From: Litoditis marina
Taxonomy: Eukaryota > Nematoda > Chromadorea > Rhabditida > Rhabditidae
Reading direction: 5' to 3'
Assembly (NCBI GenBank): GCA_964036275.1
Contig: OZ038433.1
Span: forward strand, 37,233,336-37,297,335
DNA: 64,000 nucleotides
The notes beneath the pieces are model-generated. The model had not been told where the DNA came from. It searched no databases and was given only the letters and a program-made list of their open reading frames with translations. The translations under genes and the position numbers were made by a program. Numbering within the stretch: the first letter of the stretch is position 1; each line of letters opens with the position of its first letter. Below, piece by piece: positions 1-11,839 of this stretch.

Positions 1-132
1 TGTTTGTATTTTATGATGAATCAATACTTTCTTGTCTTGTTGAATCGTTTTGGTTATAGTGTAGAGATACAAACGGGATATATGTGAAACAAACTAACCC
101 GTCTACAGTTCTGAACCAAAATATAATTTCAG

Positions 133-3100
133 ACTATTCCTTGGATCAATGTCATCTGCGAGATTACAGTGACACGGATTTCATAAACGGATATGTAAGT
201 TATCGCTAATAATAACTCTCAGATGTACTAATAAAAGTGAAGTTGCAGTTCACCTTGCAGTGAAACATACGTTATGTAAGTAATTACCGATTGAGCACTA
301 CCCCTAACCAAATAACCGGAACCTATCCCCTTGCCAACTGATTATCTCATTTTGTATCTGACTTTGGTTAAAGTTCGATAGGGTAGTTGATTGTGTAATG
401 AAACATATATTTGGGGAAGTATGGGAGTTACTCAATCTTCGTTGTAGTTGATCTCGATTAGCACCACAATTTACGAATTCCGACTGGAAAGCAAAGCGAT
501 CAAACTGCAAACACCAAACGACAAAACATAAACCATATACGCTTGTTTTGGAAAGAGCGAACTCTATAAGCAATAAATAGGCAATAATGTACATATGATT
601 TCCAAGCCTTTGAACAAGATTGGTTATTTTCAGGTACGTGGGGGATTGGAAGTCCTGATACTCGTGAGTGTGGCCATTCAGATATTTCTCGACGCACAAG
701 ACATCAAGCACATCGGATGGAAAAAATGGTGGAGCATTTTGGTGAGATTTGTCGTTTTACGAAAATATGGGCAAACAGGAACATTGTATTGAGTAAACTG
801 GGAGAAAATGAAACGAACGTGTTGAAGGTCGTGAAGAAAATGTGAATTTTTCGAGCATAGGTCAGACCAAAAAATCGTTATTTTCTTTTATTGCTATCTT
901 TTTCCATTGCATATTCGGCGTATTCAAGTTCTACAGCAGTTCATAATACGGACTACGATGCCTGGTAATTCAGTTTTTCTCCACTTCAAAACCCAATAAC
1001 TGTTAAAAGTGTGTGGTAAGTCAGCAATACTTGATTAGCGACCACCAATAAAAAGTGGGAACACTCTCATCAGGTGAGCTGTTTCTGGACTATTGGGTTC
1101 GCTCTCTCGAAAGCAAACCTAGACGGTGTGCTGTGTTTGTAGTTTGACTCAGGGGAATTTCATTCAAGACTTGAAAGTTACATTATACATGGTGATCAAA
1201 TCACATTGAATAATTGTTCATACCGTGTATTACCATTTTCAGCGAGCTTTTCCCGCAAAGATTGCGTACAAGACGTCTTTTCTTTTCATTCTGGTCACCG
1301 TATTTGTCCGATCCACCTGTATGCTCGACCCGGCTCTGCTAGTGGTTGACAACATTCTCGCAGCTATTACCATCCTCTTAACCAGCGTCCACTTCCTATT
1401 CTACTGTCGGTCCGTTTCAAAAGTTTCCGGCATCCGCGTGCTTATATCGTTTAGCAAAATTCTAATAGTGAAAAAAACTCCTGCTGAAATAATGTTTATT
1501 GATAGAATTTACTGCCAAGATGAAAATACATCTTAATTAGAAAATCGGTTCTCATCTATGTCAATCTGTATTTGAGTTTTTTTGTAGAAAAAGTGATAAC
1601 TTTACCACAGAAGCAGATTTTTACCACGATTACACTTTGTTGGTAGAATCATAATCATTGGTTCAATCAATATTCCGGTAGTTTCAGAGCCATTCCATTT
1701 GTGGGACCTTTTGTGTTGATGGTCTACACTATCATCGCTACTGATATTCGCCGGTTCCTCCTCATTTACGGAATATTCTTGACCGGATTTTCTCAAGGTG
1801 GACGGAAATTATGAGTCATTCTCGAAATTGAACCTCGGTTAAAGCAAAATGTCTTACACGTATTTGCTCATACTTTTGTCGGTTATTTTCTGTGATTGTG
1901 AACACGTTGTTGTCTCTCAATACTTTGAATGAGATAATTATCAATGTGATATAAATAATCTATTTTCCAGCATTTTACTTGGTATTCCTGTCGTGCGAGA
2001 GAGAAGGAACTCGAATTACCAGTCAGAGCGGTATCAACTCCGTCGAAGTGTCCGACAGCATGAAAGAGAGGGTTAGTGTGAAACTGAAATATATTCTCAA
2101 AATATTGATTTCATTGTTCTGATTGGGCGATTATGAAGCTTGTCTATTACCATAAGGCATATAAGCATCCGCACGTATATAAATTTATATATCTTTCACA
2201 CAAGTAGTGCAGCGGAACCTAAAGATTCCCAAATAAGCGAAGCTTAGATATGTGAAACGGAAAAGTGTTCTTCTGTTCCTGAATTGAGAGAAAACCAATT
2301 CTAGGCACTGTTCGTGAACAAAACTTCAATGATTCACCCTGTGGTTACGTCTAATACGAATATTACCCCAACATTGACTGTTTACTCTGATTCTCTGTTG
2401 GTGCAAGTCTAATTCATACAAATGATAAACACATTGCATTTTTTTCCAAAGTTGAATTTCGAGAAATAATCGTGTTCGGTGAAACTTAGAGTGAGTTTCT
2501 GAAGTGGTATGAGCACTTGTCTATAAGTTTGTATAACATAGCTCTCTTTTATGTACTACACTGGATCACTTAGAGAGATTTCAGGCGAAAGACTTCGAGA
2601 ACGTGATCCAGGGCCCCATTGAGGCCTTCATTCGAACCTTCATTCTTACTATCGGAGAGTTCACCATTCTATATCGAAACCTTGCGCTCTGTCCCGCTCA
2701 GACTATGATTTGGATTGGCAAGGTACATTGATTAGAAAGTGTTTGCCCTACACAGGGGGAAACATAATCATAACTCAACAATTATGAATACCCAATGAGG
2801 TTTTCCATGAAGAATCCGTCCCGCTCTAATTTTGACCTATGATTTAACAATCTGACCTTCTGGCAAATGGAAAACCACTATCAAAAATGTATACTTTTAT
2901 ATCTCTATCTTGCTTCGTTTTCTCAAAAAAGCGGCTTACGTAATGACACCGATGGGGGAGTTGCGTACGGGGTATGCTCCAAATAGCCTATAGAAGTACA
3001 AAACTATTTTAAAACCTTCTATCATTTACGAAAACACAATTAGTGACTACAAGAGGAAAATAAATCTAGACGTAAATGAACCAAGTCAAGTTGCGTCACA

Positions 3101-4519
3101 GTGAAAATGTTCATGTCCTTTTTTTATTGCTTGACTTTATGCAAATTTTACAAATTTTCAATCAGAAAGTTTATTAATGGTCTATGGGAAACCCTTGAGA
3201 AACTTTTTTGAGCTTTTTAAATTTTTCGTGTAACTCAGATTATAGCGGAACGGTTTCTTTAAGCTCGTGTAATTGCGTTGGTCCGAATAGTACTCTTTTC
3301 AGTGCGTTTTCCTGATTTTCGAAATGGGTGTCTCTGTTCTGCAATTCAATCTACTTATCGCCATGATGACACGAACTTATGAAACTATTTTTAGGACCAA
3401 GAAGGAGTATAAAAGACAGGTAACTCTTTTTTTCGTGGTTCGTTTCTATTGGAGTCTGCGTGCGTTTTGAACTAATGTGACGATTGAATGGATATTCGCT
3501 CGTTTAAATAATCTGTTTCCATTAGCCAACGTACAGGCTAAGAGAAGGTAAAGTGTAGAGGAGAAAATGTGTAAAAATATGGTTAATAATTCAATACTAA
3601 TGAATGTGAACTGATATTCGTTTTTCAGTTCGCACAAGTTATTCTCATGTTGGAACTCTCTCTGTCTCCCTCCAACCGCCTGATGTATCTACTCAAGTAT
3701 TCCCGTCCCACCGGAACCAACAAGAGAGCCAGAAGTCTTGTCGTAGAGTCCAAGATCACTGAGGTACACTCCTTGTTGGCATTTGGCCTCTTCCATCTCA
3801 ACGTGTACTCTTACAGTACTCATTCAAACGTGCTAACAATATAAACTGTTCATGTGCTATGTCTCTCGCGAGAAAGCAGTAACTTGTCTGCTCACTCTTG
3901 GTAGATCATATGACCATTAGAACTGTTCAAATCGATCAAGTTGTTTCTTGTAGCTTTGTCAGTGGCTAGAATAGTTAGGAATATTATTGATATTACATTA
4001 AAAGTTTAGTTCTCCATCTTTTTCTAGGCGGATAAACTCAGCGAAGAGGGGGTGGCCAAGATTCAGGAAATGACTCAACGTATTGTTGACGAAAAGAAGG
4101 CTATCATCAAGAGAAAGATGAAGGTAGGTAATTGATGATTCTCAACACATTTGATAAAACTGGAAGGAGTGAAGAATAGAGAAAAAAGAGAGGGGATAGA
4201 GAGAAAGAGGAAAAACCTCACGTACGAGTCACACTGGTAGCACATACGTTAGTGTTTTTAGTTCATGTTGTTTTCGGCTCTCTAGATTCGTTCGAACTCT
4301 CTCAACTCATATAAACTTTGTTACTATGAAGAATGGCAGGGTGTTTTACCTCCAATGTGTATGCCTTATTTTATCGATGTTTACTTTTCTGAATGTTGAA
4401 TCATTTTAATGTTTCACTACATTCTAAAATATGTTCAGGACATGGAGCAGAAAGAGGGCTTTAGACCCGTGACTTCCTACGGAAATATGGCCCGACCAGG
4501 CACTCATTACTTGAAATAA
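133..4519 (+). CDS. TRPV-family cation channel (OSM-9/OCR type), 5' end outside window
   Basis: Likely subunit of a sensory TRPV cation channel in the plasma or ciliary membrane. Ten exons join in a consistent phase: 133-194, 634-741, 1243-1409, 1688-1797, 1971-2071, 2585-2722, 3303-3419, 3629-3763, 4028-4123 and 4439-4519 (TAA). The part seen starts just before membrane segment S2. Exons 2-4 carry S2-S4 (LEVLILVSVAIQIFLDAQ, FVGPFVLMVYTIIATDIRR). Exon 6 carries the pore loop, with TIGEFTILYRNL. Exon 7 carries S6, with GVSVLQFNLLIAMMTRTYE. The last exons are a charged cytoplasmic tail. The ankyrin repeats expected upstream lie outside the window. All junctions are GT-AG and no internal stop is seen. 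Which OSM-9/OCR paralogue this is cannot be decided by eye. Confidence 0.88.
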
Positions 4520-5156
4520 GAATGATGTAGTTCGAAATGCGATCGTAAGCAAAATTGGAAGAAACTCTAGAGATAAAAACGTGAAGTGGTGGTGAAAATA
4601 TTCTCGTATTGCGTTCCTGTTATAAGGGACTATTTCCTTTGCTTCACTATTTGTTGTCCATACCAAAAATAGAGCATTTTGTAACATGCCGTCACCACTT
4701 TTAGCTATGTTTTCCACATTAGTACAAAATTCATATTACCGTGCTCTATGTTGGTTTTTACGTTTTTAACATATTTTTGTGCCGGTACGATCTCAAACAC
4801 ACCCATATTTCGGTGTCACGGGGCGATTGTGTAGTAAAGCGTCGCACTTCCAAGATTCGTGAGATGTTTTTCGAGTTTGCAGAGATTGAAGTTTCAGATG
4901 GTTAAGGAAAGTGTTTTCAAATAATTATGATCTCTTGAACCTTAAAAGTGCACGTGAAAAAGGTTAAGTCATTGGAAGACGTGGTCTCCCGATATTTCTG
5001 TTCTGTGCACACCCTCTCACGCGCATCTCACTCGCCATGGTTAGCATACACGTGTTCTGTTAGGTCATCTTTTCTGGGAATTCCCGCCACCAGAGACAAT
5101 GTTCGCTCTACTAGGATAGGTCATAACACGTTCACAATTGTTCACTGGTTATCATC
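4520..5156. other. Gene-free stretch downstream of the TRPV gene
   Basis: It holds the 3' UTR of the TRPV gene and AT-rich sequence. No splice-flanked coding exon or RNA gene is apparent on either strand. Confidence 0.5.
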
Positions 5157-5280
5157 TTAAACAAGGACGATTATGTGTCCCAATCGCAACGGTTCAGTTC
5201 TTTAAACTGCAATACATTTATCAATTGCAAGTTAAAGGACCGTTGGCACAAGATTGATCCACATTATCAACCTACTTTAA
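5157..5280. mobile_element. TTAA-flanked MITE, diverged copy
   Basis: A 124-bp element bounded by TTAA on both sides, with a left end reading ACAAGGACGATTATGTG. The right arm is diverged. The size and the internal hairpin (TTTAAACTGCAAT near the centre) match the two well-preserved copies at 26565-26688 and 41166-41289, which also span exactly 124 bp including both TTAA sites. TTAA targets are typical of piggyBac-type transposition; that assignment is inference. Confidence 0.7.
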
Positions 5281-5989
5281 TGACAGAAATCATATTTTAG
5301 TTGTTTTACGGCCAATTTACTGCAACTGTATATTTTGATCTGTATATTTCTGTCGTTTTGGTTGTATCTTGTTTCTTCACACGCGTCTAGGTAATGGGCT
5401 CGCATTTATTACAAAGAGTGGCCACACTCTGTATACTGCTAGTCAAATACATAGTTACGTAGTACGTAGTAAGAGTCCACTAACGATTCGAGAAGGAGTG
5501 TTTTTTTTAATTTCGAGTGTAAGACCTTACGTAGTGAAAATTGAATAAAATATAATTATAACCGTTGAATCTGTATGATAACCAAAATTGGCGTCACACT
5601 GTATTCCAACTCATCAATGCTTGTGTACTTTTTCTTTCTTCCGCATCATTATCATTGTTGTTGTTTTTTTGTAGTGGACCCCAAATGGAGAACTGAGTGT
5701 TGTCTCACATCCCCACCATGTGTGATGAAAAAAGTTTTGCTGTACAGAGGAAATAACAATGAAAATACCCAAGTTTGCATTAGTCTGCGGATTTGCAACT
5801 GAGACTACGGAAGAATACAGTACAGAACAATTTTCAAGCAAGTCGTATCCAAAAATATCGTGGCACTTTTGTTTCCAAACAATCTTTACACAAACTTCCG
5901 ATACCTGATATGACATAACGTCGAGATACAAGTCTCGCCACGCACTGCGCCTAGCGAGAGACACAGGATGACATATTCGAGCACACGAT
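5281..5989. other. Gene-free stretch
   Basis: AT-rich sequence with no exon that has both splice signals and coding character. The open frames here are short and resemble no family I recognise. Confidence 0.4.
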
Positions 5990-6165
5990 TAGTGGGTGCC
6001 GATTTTATAAATTTCTGTCTCTCGCCGGAATCGAACCTGCGAACAAAATATTCGTAGCAGGGCGCTAGCCACAGCGCTGTTAGATATTCATTATACAGCA
6101 AGCTTTGAATTGAAAACATGTGTGCTTACACAGCGTAGAGTGAGATATAAGACGCTGCAATAAAT
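5990..6165 (-). repeat. tRNA-like SINE family A copy
   Basis: Minus-strand copy of a dispersed repeat. On the minus strand it reads a diverged head, a box-A-like segment and a box-B-like GGTTCGATTCC followed by GGCGAGAGACAG and AAATTTATAAA. It matches the copies at 19243-19423, 21112-21318, 41913-42100 and 47226-47415. The box A/B pair suggests a tRNA-derived RNA polymerase III promoter. Confidence 0.7.
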
Positions 6166-6179
6166 ATGACCCCACTAAA

Positions 6180-6770
6180 TCCGAAAAATACACACATTTT
6201 TCGAAAATGTTGTGCAAAATACACATCGGTTGTCACGAAAGTGGTTTCTCCTTTGACCATGTGTATTCAAAAACCTTGCACACGAAAAGTCAACTGGAAA
6301 AACAGGACGTACGTAAAATATTGATGTATACACCTATCGAACTTGGTGACACAAAATTGATAGAACCGAAAAAGTGGATTAATAGATTCCTCAAAATTCT
6401 TAGTTAAAAAAATGTGTGAACCTCCAGAAATGCATAAATTTATTAGAATGTTGGTGTGTCCATGTGAACCTATTCTGTTTTTAGCTGGTTTTTTTGTGCT
6501 TTAAGCGTTAAATTAGGGATTATGCACAATATTCGTAGTAAAGAATTTGTGCATGTACATATTTTCCGTACTACTACATTTGTGTACTTTATGTGTACAC
6601 ATTTCAGAATCTACCGATTTTGTGCACACCACTATTTGCACAATTTTGATTCTAACGAATTTGTGTATACGATCTTGAATCATGTTTGCATGTACTTGGC
6701 GGTGTGGTTTCACACATGGTTGATGCAATATTCGTTTATCAGCGATTCACAGTATAATATCTGATGCATC
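6180..6770. repeat. AT-rich tract with short direct and inverted TGTGCA/TGTGTA motifs
   Basis: The tract repeats short motifs such as TTTGTGCA, TGTGTAC and ATTCGTA in both orientations, so it can fold on itself. No coding gene is supported. Confidence 0.4.
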
Positions 6771-6848
6771 GGAGTAAAATACACAACGATGAGCGAAAAA
6801 GTGATTTTCAAGTTTCTCTTGTGGGGACATATAAATTGCAGCGTCTTC

Positions 6849-6892
6849 TATACAGTCCCCTCCCGCCGTTCCGTTGGCGACGACTCTACGCC
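6849..6892 (-). repeat. SINE family A fragment (head only)
   Basis: It contains TTCCGTTGGCGACGACT preceded by CTCCCGCC, the reverse complement of the family A head (GTCGCCAACGGAAAGGCGGGAG). No tRNA-like part follows. Confidence 0.65.
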
Positions 6893-7032
6893 GTCCTCTA
6901 AGCCGGCAACCAAGCGAGCTTGCAGGCGGCAGAGAGAACTAGCAGTTGAAGTAATCGTTAGAACATTCGACTTGCTGGTGCTGGCCAAATGGTTGCGCGC
7001 TGACGAATATAATCAGATGCCATGTATAATGT

Positions 7033-7152
7033 TAGTCAATTGTACAGTCCCGTGAAACATGTTGAACACAACACAACCCTGGAACGTGCAATTACAAGGT
7101 GCACGATTCCTCATCAGAATGCTTACTTTACGTGACTGTTCAATTTACTTCT
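7033..7152 (+). mobile_element. MITE with CACGTGA-containing terminal inverted repeats
   Basis: About 120 bp. The family consensus by eye has ends of TAGTCAATTG and TTCACGTGACTATTCAATT, which are inverted repeats. The core reads AAACATGTTAAACACAGCACAA. Other copies: 43179-43289 (minus), 50884-51000 and 58376-58493. Confidence 0.65.
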
Positions 7153-7451
7153 ACTATTGCCCGACTTGTCTTTCATCGGTTATTGTGTACACTCACGTCG
7201 CTTGAATCATTCTGGTGCAGCAGATTCCAGTGTAGTCACAATAATAGAAACGCTGTTGATCTGAGTGCGTTTGGACAAATATGGGATAAATTACTTCTTT
7301 TACGCTTAAGTGGTTGAAAGCAGTACTTGGTTTTTTTTGCACTCGTACCCTTTTTCTCCTGTGACTTGTATATTTGTATAATCTAAATTGTGCAATCACA
7401 CATTGTATCTCGTAGAGAGGTCTGAGTGGCAGTTGTTCTTATTGTTATTTG

Positions 7452-7500
7452 ACCTCAATGCGCGCTACCATAACAGGCTGGTTTGAAGATTAAGTGACAT
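7452..7500 (+). repeat. Conserved 5' flank of nev-tRNA cassette 1
   Basis: It includes CGCGCTACCATA and GGCTGGTTTGAAGATT, repeated almost unchanged before the tRNAs at 7926 and 9489. The tRNAs therefore spread or were duplicated with their upstream sequence. Confidence 0.75.
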
Positions 7501-7583
7501 GCCTGTGTAGCCAAGTGGTCAGCGGCATGCGACTTATGATCGCACGGAGAAATCCTTCGCGGGTTCGAATCCCGCCTCAGGCA
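7501..7583 (+). tRNA. nev-tRNA-Ile(UAU)-like, class II, copy 1
   Basis: 83 nt with a full cloverleaf plus a long variable arm. Anticodon stem TGCGA/TCGCA encloses loop CTTATGA (anticodon TAT). The V-arm contains a GGA/TCC stem with a GAAA loop. The T-arm is GCGGG-TTCGAAT-CCCGC and the discriminator base is A. A V-arm with an isoleucine anticodon matches the nematode-specific V-arm tRNAs, described in the literature as chargeable with leucine. This copy has GCCTGTG at its 5' end, giving a U-U mismatch at acceptor pair 6, so it may be less active than copies 2 and 3. A TTTT terminator follows within 10 nt. Confidence 0.82.
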
Positions 7584-7837
7584 AATGTTTTGCATTTTCC
7601 AATTTTTTGATTTATGGGGGATGTTTGTTTTATACTTGTTTGCGCAAAACTAAAAAAACATCGCGAATCTACTAATATGTATCGAGTTCCATATTTATAG
7701 AAATCGATACAAAACAATAATGAATGGTAATTTGTAATTATAATCATACAAATCATTTCTTAATCAGAAAAATACCAAACACGGCTAAACAGTGCTGATT
7801 ATAATAGCAATAATATTGTGATTTTGTTTAAATAAAT
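7584..7837. repeat. 3' flank of cassette 1 and AT-rich spacer
   Basis: The first 90 bp (to about 7673) are nearly identical to the sequence after copy 2 (8009-8093). The rest is AT-rich with no gene seen. Confidence 0.6.
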
Positions 7838-7925
7838 ACCAAGCATAGTGATAGAATTCCGCATTATTATTGTTTTACCTCAATGCGCGCTACCATACCA
7901 GGCTGGTTTGAAGATTCAGTGACAG

Positions 7926-8008
7926 GCCTGGGTAGCCAAGTGGTCAACGGCATGCGACTTATGATCGCACGGAGAAATCCTTCGCGGGTTCGAATCCCGC
8001 CTCAGGCA
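7926..8008 (+). tRNA. nev-tRNA-Ile(UAU)-like, class II, copy 2
   Basis: 83 nt. The acceptor stem GCCTGGG/CTCAGGC pairs fully (one G-U), and the D-arm is GCC...GGC. The TAT anticodon, V-arm, T-arm and discriminator A are as in copy 1. Identical by eye to copy 3. TTTT follows at once downstream. The cassette with shared flanks spans about 7838-8093. Confidence 0.88.
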
Positions 8009-8093
8009 AATGTTTTGCATTTTCCAATTTTTTGATTTATGGGGGATGTTTGTTTTATACTTGTTTGCGCGAAACTAAAAAAACATCGCGAAT

Positions 8094-9400
8094 GAGACTC
8101 TTAATATTACCTCTGGTGTGCTCCAAGGTACTGTTAGTGGCCCATTGTTGTTTCTCTTTTTTGTAAATGATATATGTCTTTCTTTGCCTAATACTGTAGA
8201 TTTTGTTCTTTTCGCTGATGATATCAAACTTTACAGTAATATTTCTTGCGAATTACAATTAGCTGTTAATAATATTGTTGACTGGTCTATAGCTTGGTCT
8301 CTGCCAATTGCACCCCACAAGACATCCCTTCTACGACTTGGCAGAAACAATGTTTTATCACCTTATGTTGTAGAGAATGTAAATATTCCTAGTAGTGTCA
8401 GTATCAGAGATCTTGGTGTGATAATTGATGAAAAACTCAAGTTTGAATCTCACATCAACAGTAAAGTGGCTTTAGCAAATGTCAAAGCCTCTCAGATACT
8501 CAGAGCTTTCCGATTTGCTGACGCTAAAAGGTATATATCTCTTTTCAATGTTTATGTTAGACCGATTCTTGAATACTGCTCGGAAGTATTCAACCCTCCC
8601 CCAAAATCTAGGTTATGCAGTCGTTTAGAATCACCTTTGAGAAAGTTCACGAAAACAGTTTGTCTCCGTTGTAAAATCCCGTATGTGTCATACAGTGACA
8701 GACTCGCAAAACTTGATACTCAATCTAGTTACTCCAGAAGAATTGGAATTGATTTATTGCAAGCGCACAAAATTTTGCATGGAAAATCTCACTTGGTCAG
8801 GTGTCCTTTCGTTTTGAGCAGAAATGTGAGACATATTAATAGATTGATTCGTCAACCTAGAACTTACCGTGATGAAAATTGGTACTTTACTCGTGTTGAA
8901 AGGTATTGGAATATGTTTACTCGTAACGAATATAACGCTCTGTCTCTCGGTAAACTACGATCACAACTTAAAAATCTCGATGTCAACATGTTTAACGATG
9001 TTCCTCGATTTATAAACTAGATCTCCTGTTGTAATTTTCCATTTGTTGTGTAATTTTATACTGTTTTCCTCTCCCATCATGTTCTTCATACAAACCCTGT
9101 GAATCAATGAGTTATACCCATGTTTTATCCACGTCTTATCCAAACGCTCCCTTTTAAGTTTATTGCGTCTTAAACACGCAACCCTTAGGGATTTGTATTT
9201 GTCATAGGTATATCCGTGAATATTGATGTATTTCTACTTTGCTTTTGTTCATGTCCGGTACCCTATGCGAATGAACTTTATATTATTCTCAAATATCAGT
9301 TTCATATGGTTTAAACTCGTAATTCTTTGTTTGTCCATCACTATACTGATAAAGTTTATTATTATTTTTATAACTAAATAGGCCTTCAGTTCAAATAATC
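8094..9400 (+). mobile_element. 5'-truncated non-LTR retrotransposon (CR1/jockey-type)
   Basis: An open frame runs in from about 8094 to the stop at 9018-9020. It begins inside a reverse transcriptase domain (SGVLQGTVSGPLLFLFFVND) and holds the catalytic FADD motif in FVLFADDIKLY, followed by the thumb and the family-typical C-terminus with no RNase H. The 5' junction lies exactly where the flank of tRNA copy 2 stops matching that of copy 1. The 3' UTR ends near 9400, where the next tRNA cassette's upstream flank (ACCAAGCATAGTGATA) begins. The endonuclease and N-terminal RT motifs are missing, so the copy is dead, although the remaining frame is open. Confidence 0.85.
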
Positions 9401-9488
9401 ACCAAGCATAGTGATACAATTCAGCATCATTATCAGTTGACCTGAATGCGCGCTACCATACCAGGCTGGTTTGAAGATTCAGTGACAG

Positions 9489-9571
9489 GCCTGGGTAGCC
9501 AAGTGGTCAACGGCATGCGACTTATGATCGCACGGAGAAATCCTTCGCGGGTTCGAATCCCGCCTCAGGCA
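9489..9571 (+). tRNA. nev-tRNA-Ile(UAU)-like, class II, copy 3
   Basis: 83 nt, same sequence as copy 2, with GCCTGGG/CTCAGGC acceptor, TAT anticodon, V-arm and GGTTCGAATCC box B. The upstream flank (from about 9401) is shared with copy 2. Downstream identity is lost after about 18 bp (TTTTGCATTTTCCAA). Confidence 0.88.
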
Positions 9572-9589
9572 AATGTTTTGCATTTTCCA

Positions 9590-10692
9590 ACTTTAAAGTT
9601 TGTAAATTGGGGTTTGGTTGCTGTTTTCATGAATTTAAAAGTGCTCATTTTGAAATACTTTCAATTGAGATATAATAGATATTCTTGAGGAGGAAGCTAA
9701 AATGAACATTTTCACTAAGACACAATCTGCCGTGATACTTATTTGCTGTAGTATTCAATTTTTGCTTCACGATGTATTCGGATGTATTCGTGAATTTTAA
9801 ATTTTATTTCTCATTTCTAACCGCATTTTTCGTGTAAGCGGGGTGACGAATAGGTAGAAGTTATATTATATATTTTTTTCAATTGTAAACTCATGCACAC
9901 ACACACACTACTCACATATATCAAAGTATGAACAAGCGTTTTTTTAGATCGGAAAACATTGTTGAATTTATCGTCTGGCTACAGTCTGTAGAATTAATTC
10001 ACGGAATTATATATCAATCGAGGCCAAGAGTTCGGGCAGGTTGGCAAAGTACCATGGATATTTTTAGTTTAGTTTATCAAACTTTTCTACTGTCCTTGTT
10101 TTTTCTTATAAAACACATGTGATAATCATTTGTTCAAGACAATGATTTCTACTAAAACTTTCGATAGAATTCAACGAATTTGCGTTTTGTTAACTTTAAA
10201 TCTTTAGAACATGAATTATGTGCACGGGACGGAATATTTATGTTCACTCTCTTGATCAAGTACGAGTATTTCTCTCTCTGAAAAAAGAGTTTGGGATGCT
10301 GTGTGTGCGTTCAATCATTTGGTTGCTATACTATTATCTTACAGTTGTATTGGAAGTCTGCATACGGTGTTTCCCAAAACTGTAAAATATCACCAAGACA
10401 TATTCACTGAGAAATCGGCATTTAGTTTTGTTTAGGAATTGTCAAAGCTGTTTAGGATTTGTCATATCTACAGTATTGGAGACAGTGCTCGTCAGGTGCT
10501 CAGCAACTTGATGCAAACAGAAGTTAGATTTTTTTTTTGCCACTACACGATTGAAAAAATGATAGAAAATTATTTACTACTTAGTCTTTCTGTCTGTAGT
10601 TCACAGTTTGAATAGGTCGCATCTTGTACACCACTTTCTCCAATATGGTAATAGTTCTTCGAAATGTATTCTCGATCACTTGTTTCCGTTCT
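9590..10692. other. Gene-free stretch
   Basis: AT-rich sequence with a short CA microsatellite near 9896-9906. No exon or RNA gene is supported. Confidence 0.45.
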
Positions 10693-11233
10693 ATTTGCTG
10701 GAGTGCGGACACTCCAAAAACGTAATAATTGCACACACAAGCAACTTCTTCTCCATAATACGTGTGGTCTAGAATGTTGAATATTATCTTTTTCTAACTA
10801 TAAAATAACACAGTATTCTCAGAGAACACCAACTCGGGATCAACAATTATTGGGGGAATACTGAAATTACATGGGTCAGACAATTTGAAACGAGGTTCAT
10901 TTTGACAACATCCAGCTCGATCGGCATTTGAACCCGAAATATAGCTTGACTCTCAATTTGTCCTATTTGTTAGATTTCCAATACAAATCTCAAAAGATGG
11001 AATGGAATATGTTGTATCGACTCGAAATAACTCGAAAACGGTCCATCCTGACTCGAAACTCTAAAACTGAAAGTTATGAGCTCGATTAGCAGTTATATGT
11101 TCGATTTTGAACTCACGTTGTATTGGCTGCCCTCTCCAACTGTCGTTCTCACACGATAAACTACCATTGCATACAATATTAAACAGAAAAGCACAACACT
11201 GGTAAGAACGCCGACATTGAGAAAACTGGGGTA
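10693..11233 (-). pseudogene. Srv-type chemoreceptor exon 5-6 fragment
   Basis: Partial duplicate of the Srv pseudogene at 16485-19681. Exon 5 copy (11117-11233, 39 codons, TM5, begins YPSFLNVGVLTSVVLFCLIL) is intact with good splice sites. The exon 6 copy starts at 10768 (TTRIMEKKLLVCAIITF). It then loses about 8 bases relative to the other copy, shifts frame and meets a stop a few codons later. Intron sequence between the two exons is also related, so this is a DNA-level duplication and not a processed copy. Confidence 0.75.
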
Positions 11234-11372
11234 CTGAAAGCGTTTATATTCATTTTTTGGGAACTATTTTACTTTCGTTCCCCACTTTTTTCGTTTTAGC
11301 CGAAATAAGTCCTGTGTTACTTTCATCCCTCACTATGGGGGGTGAAAGTAGCATAGCTCCGTTTCAACTAAG

Positions 11373-11648
11373 AATTCGTAAAAAGTGGGGGACAAGGAAG
11401 TGTGTGAGTTCTGTTCGGTTTCACCGTTTCCTGCAAAAAGTGAACAATACGATGTTGTGAATGAGTGTGCAACAAAAAAAGAACAATACATGGTTTCCCC
11501 TAAGAACGTTGTGAACCGTTGTGCAAACAAATGTATTGTTCTTTTTTGTTGCACATTCATTCACAACATCGTATTGTTCACTTTTTGCAGAAAACGGTGA
11601 AACCGAACAGAACTCACACACTTCCTGGTCCCCCACTTTTTACGAATT
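11373..11648. mobile_element. Long palindromic element P1 (276 bp)
   Basis: Two arms of about 115 bp, almost perfect inverted repeats, start AATTCGTAAAAAGTGGGGGA and surround a short spacer (CCTAAGAACGTTGTGAACC region). It has the same end type as P2 (23741-24109) and P3 (25574-26104). Open frames on both strands here are mirror images caused by the palindrome and are not genes. Confidence 0.85.
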
Positions 11649-11839
11649 GTTCTCTTTTTGCGACTTAGAAAAACGATTTTTGAATAGTGGTAACTATCAG
11701 ACATCCTGATATCTGAAAGTTCCAAGTTTTCAAACGATGTGACCCTGAAAAATTCAAAAAACAGCTGTTTTCCGCTTCGTAAATTGAAATCTGAGTATTG
11801 TGAAAAATCTGCGTCATTACAGTACAAAGAAAATCTTCT

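Noticed and set aside
11333..11636. Overlapping open frames on both strands around 11.4-11.6 kb
   Set aside because: They are mirror images produced by the palindrome P1; no splice or start context and no family resemblance.
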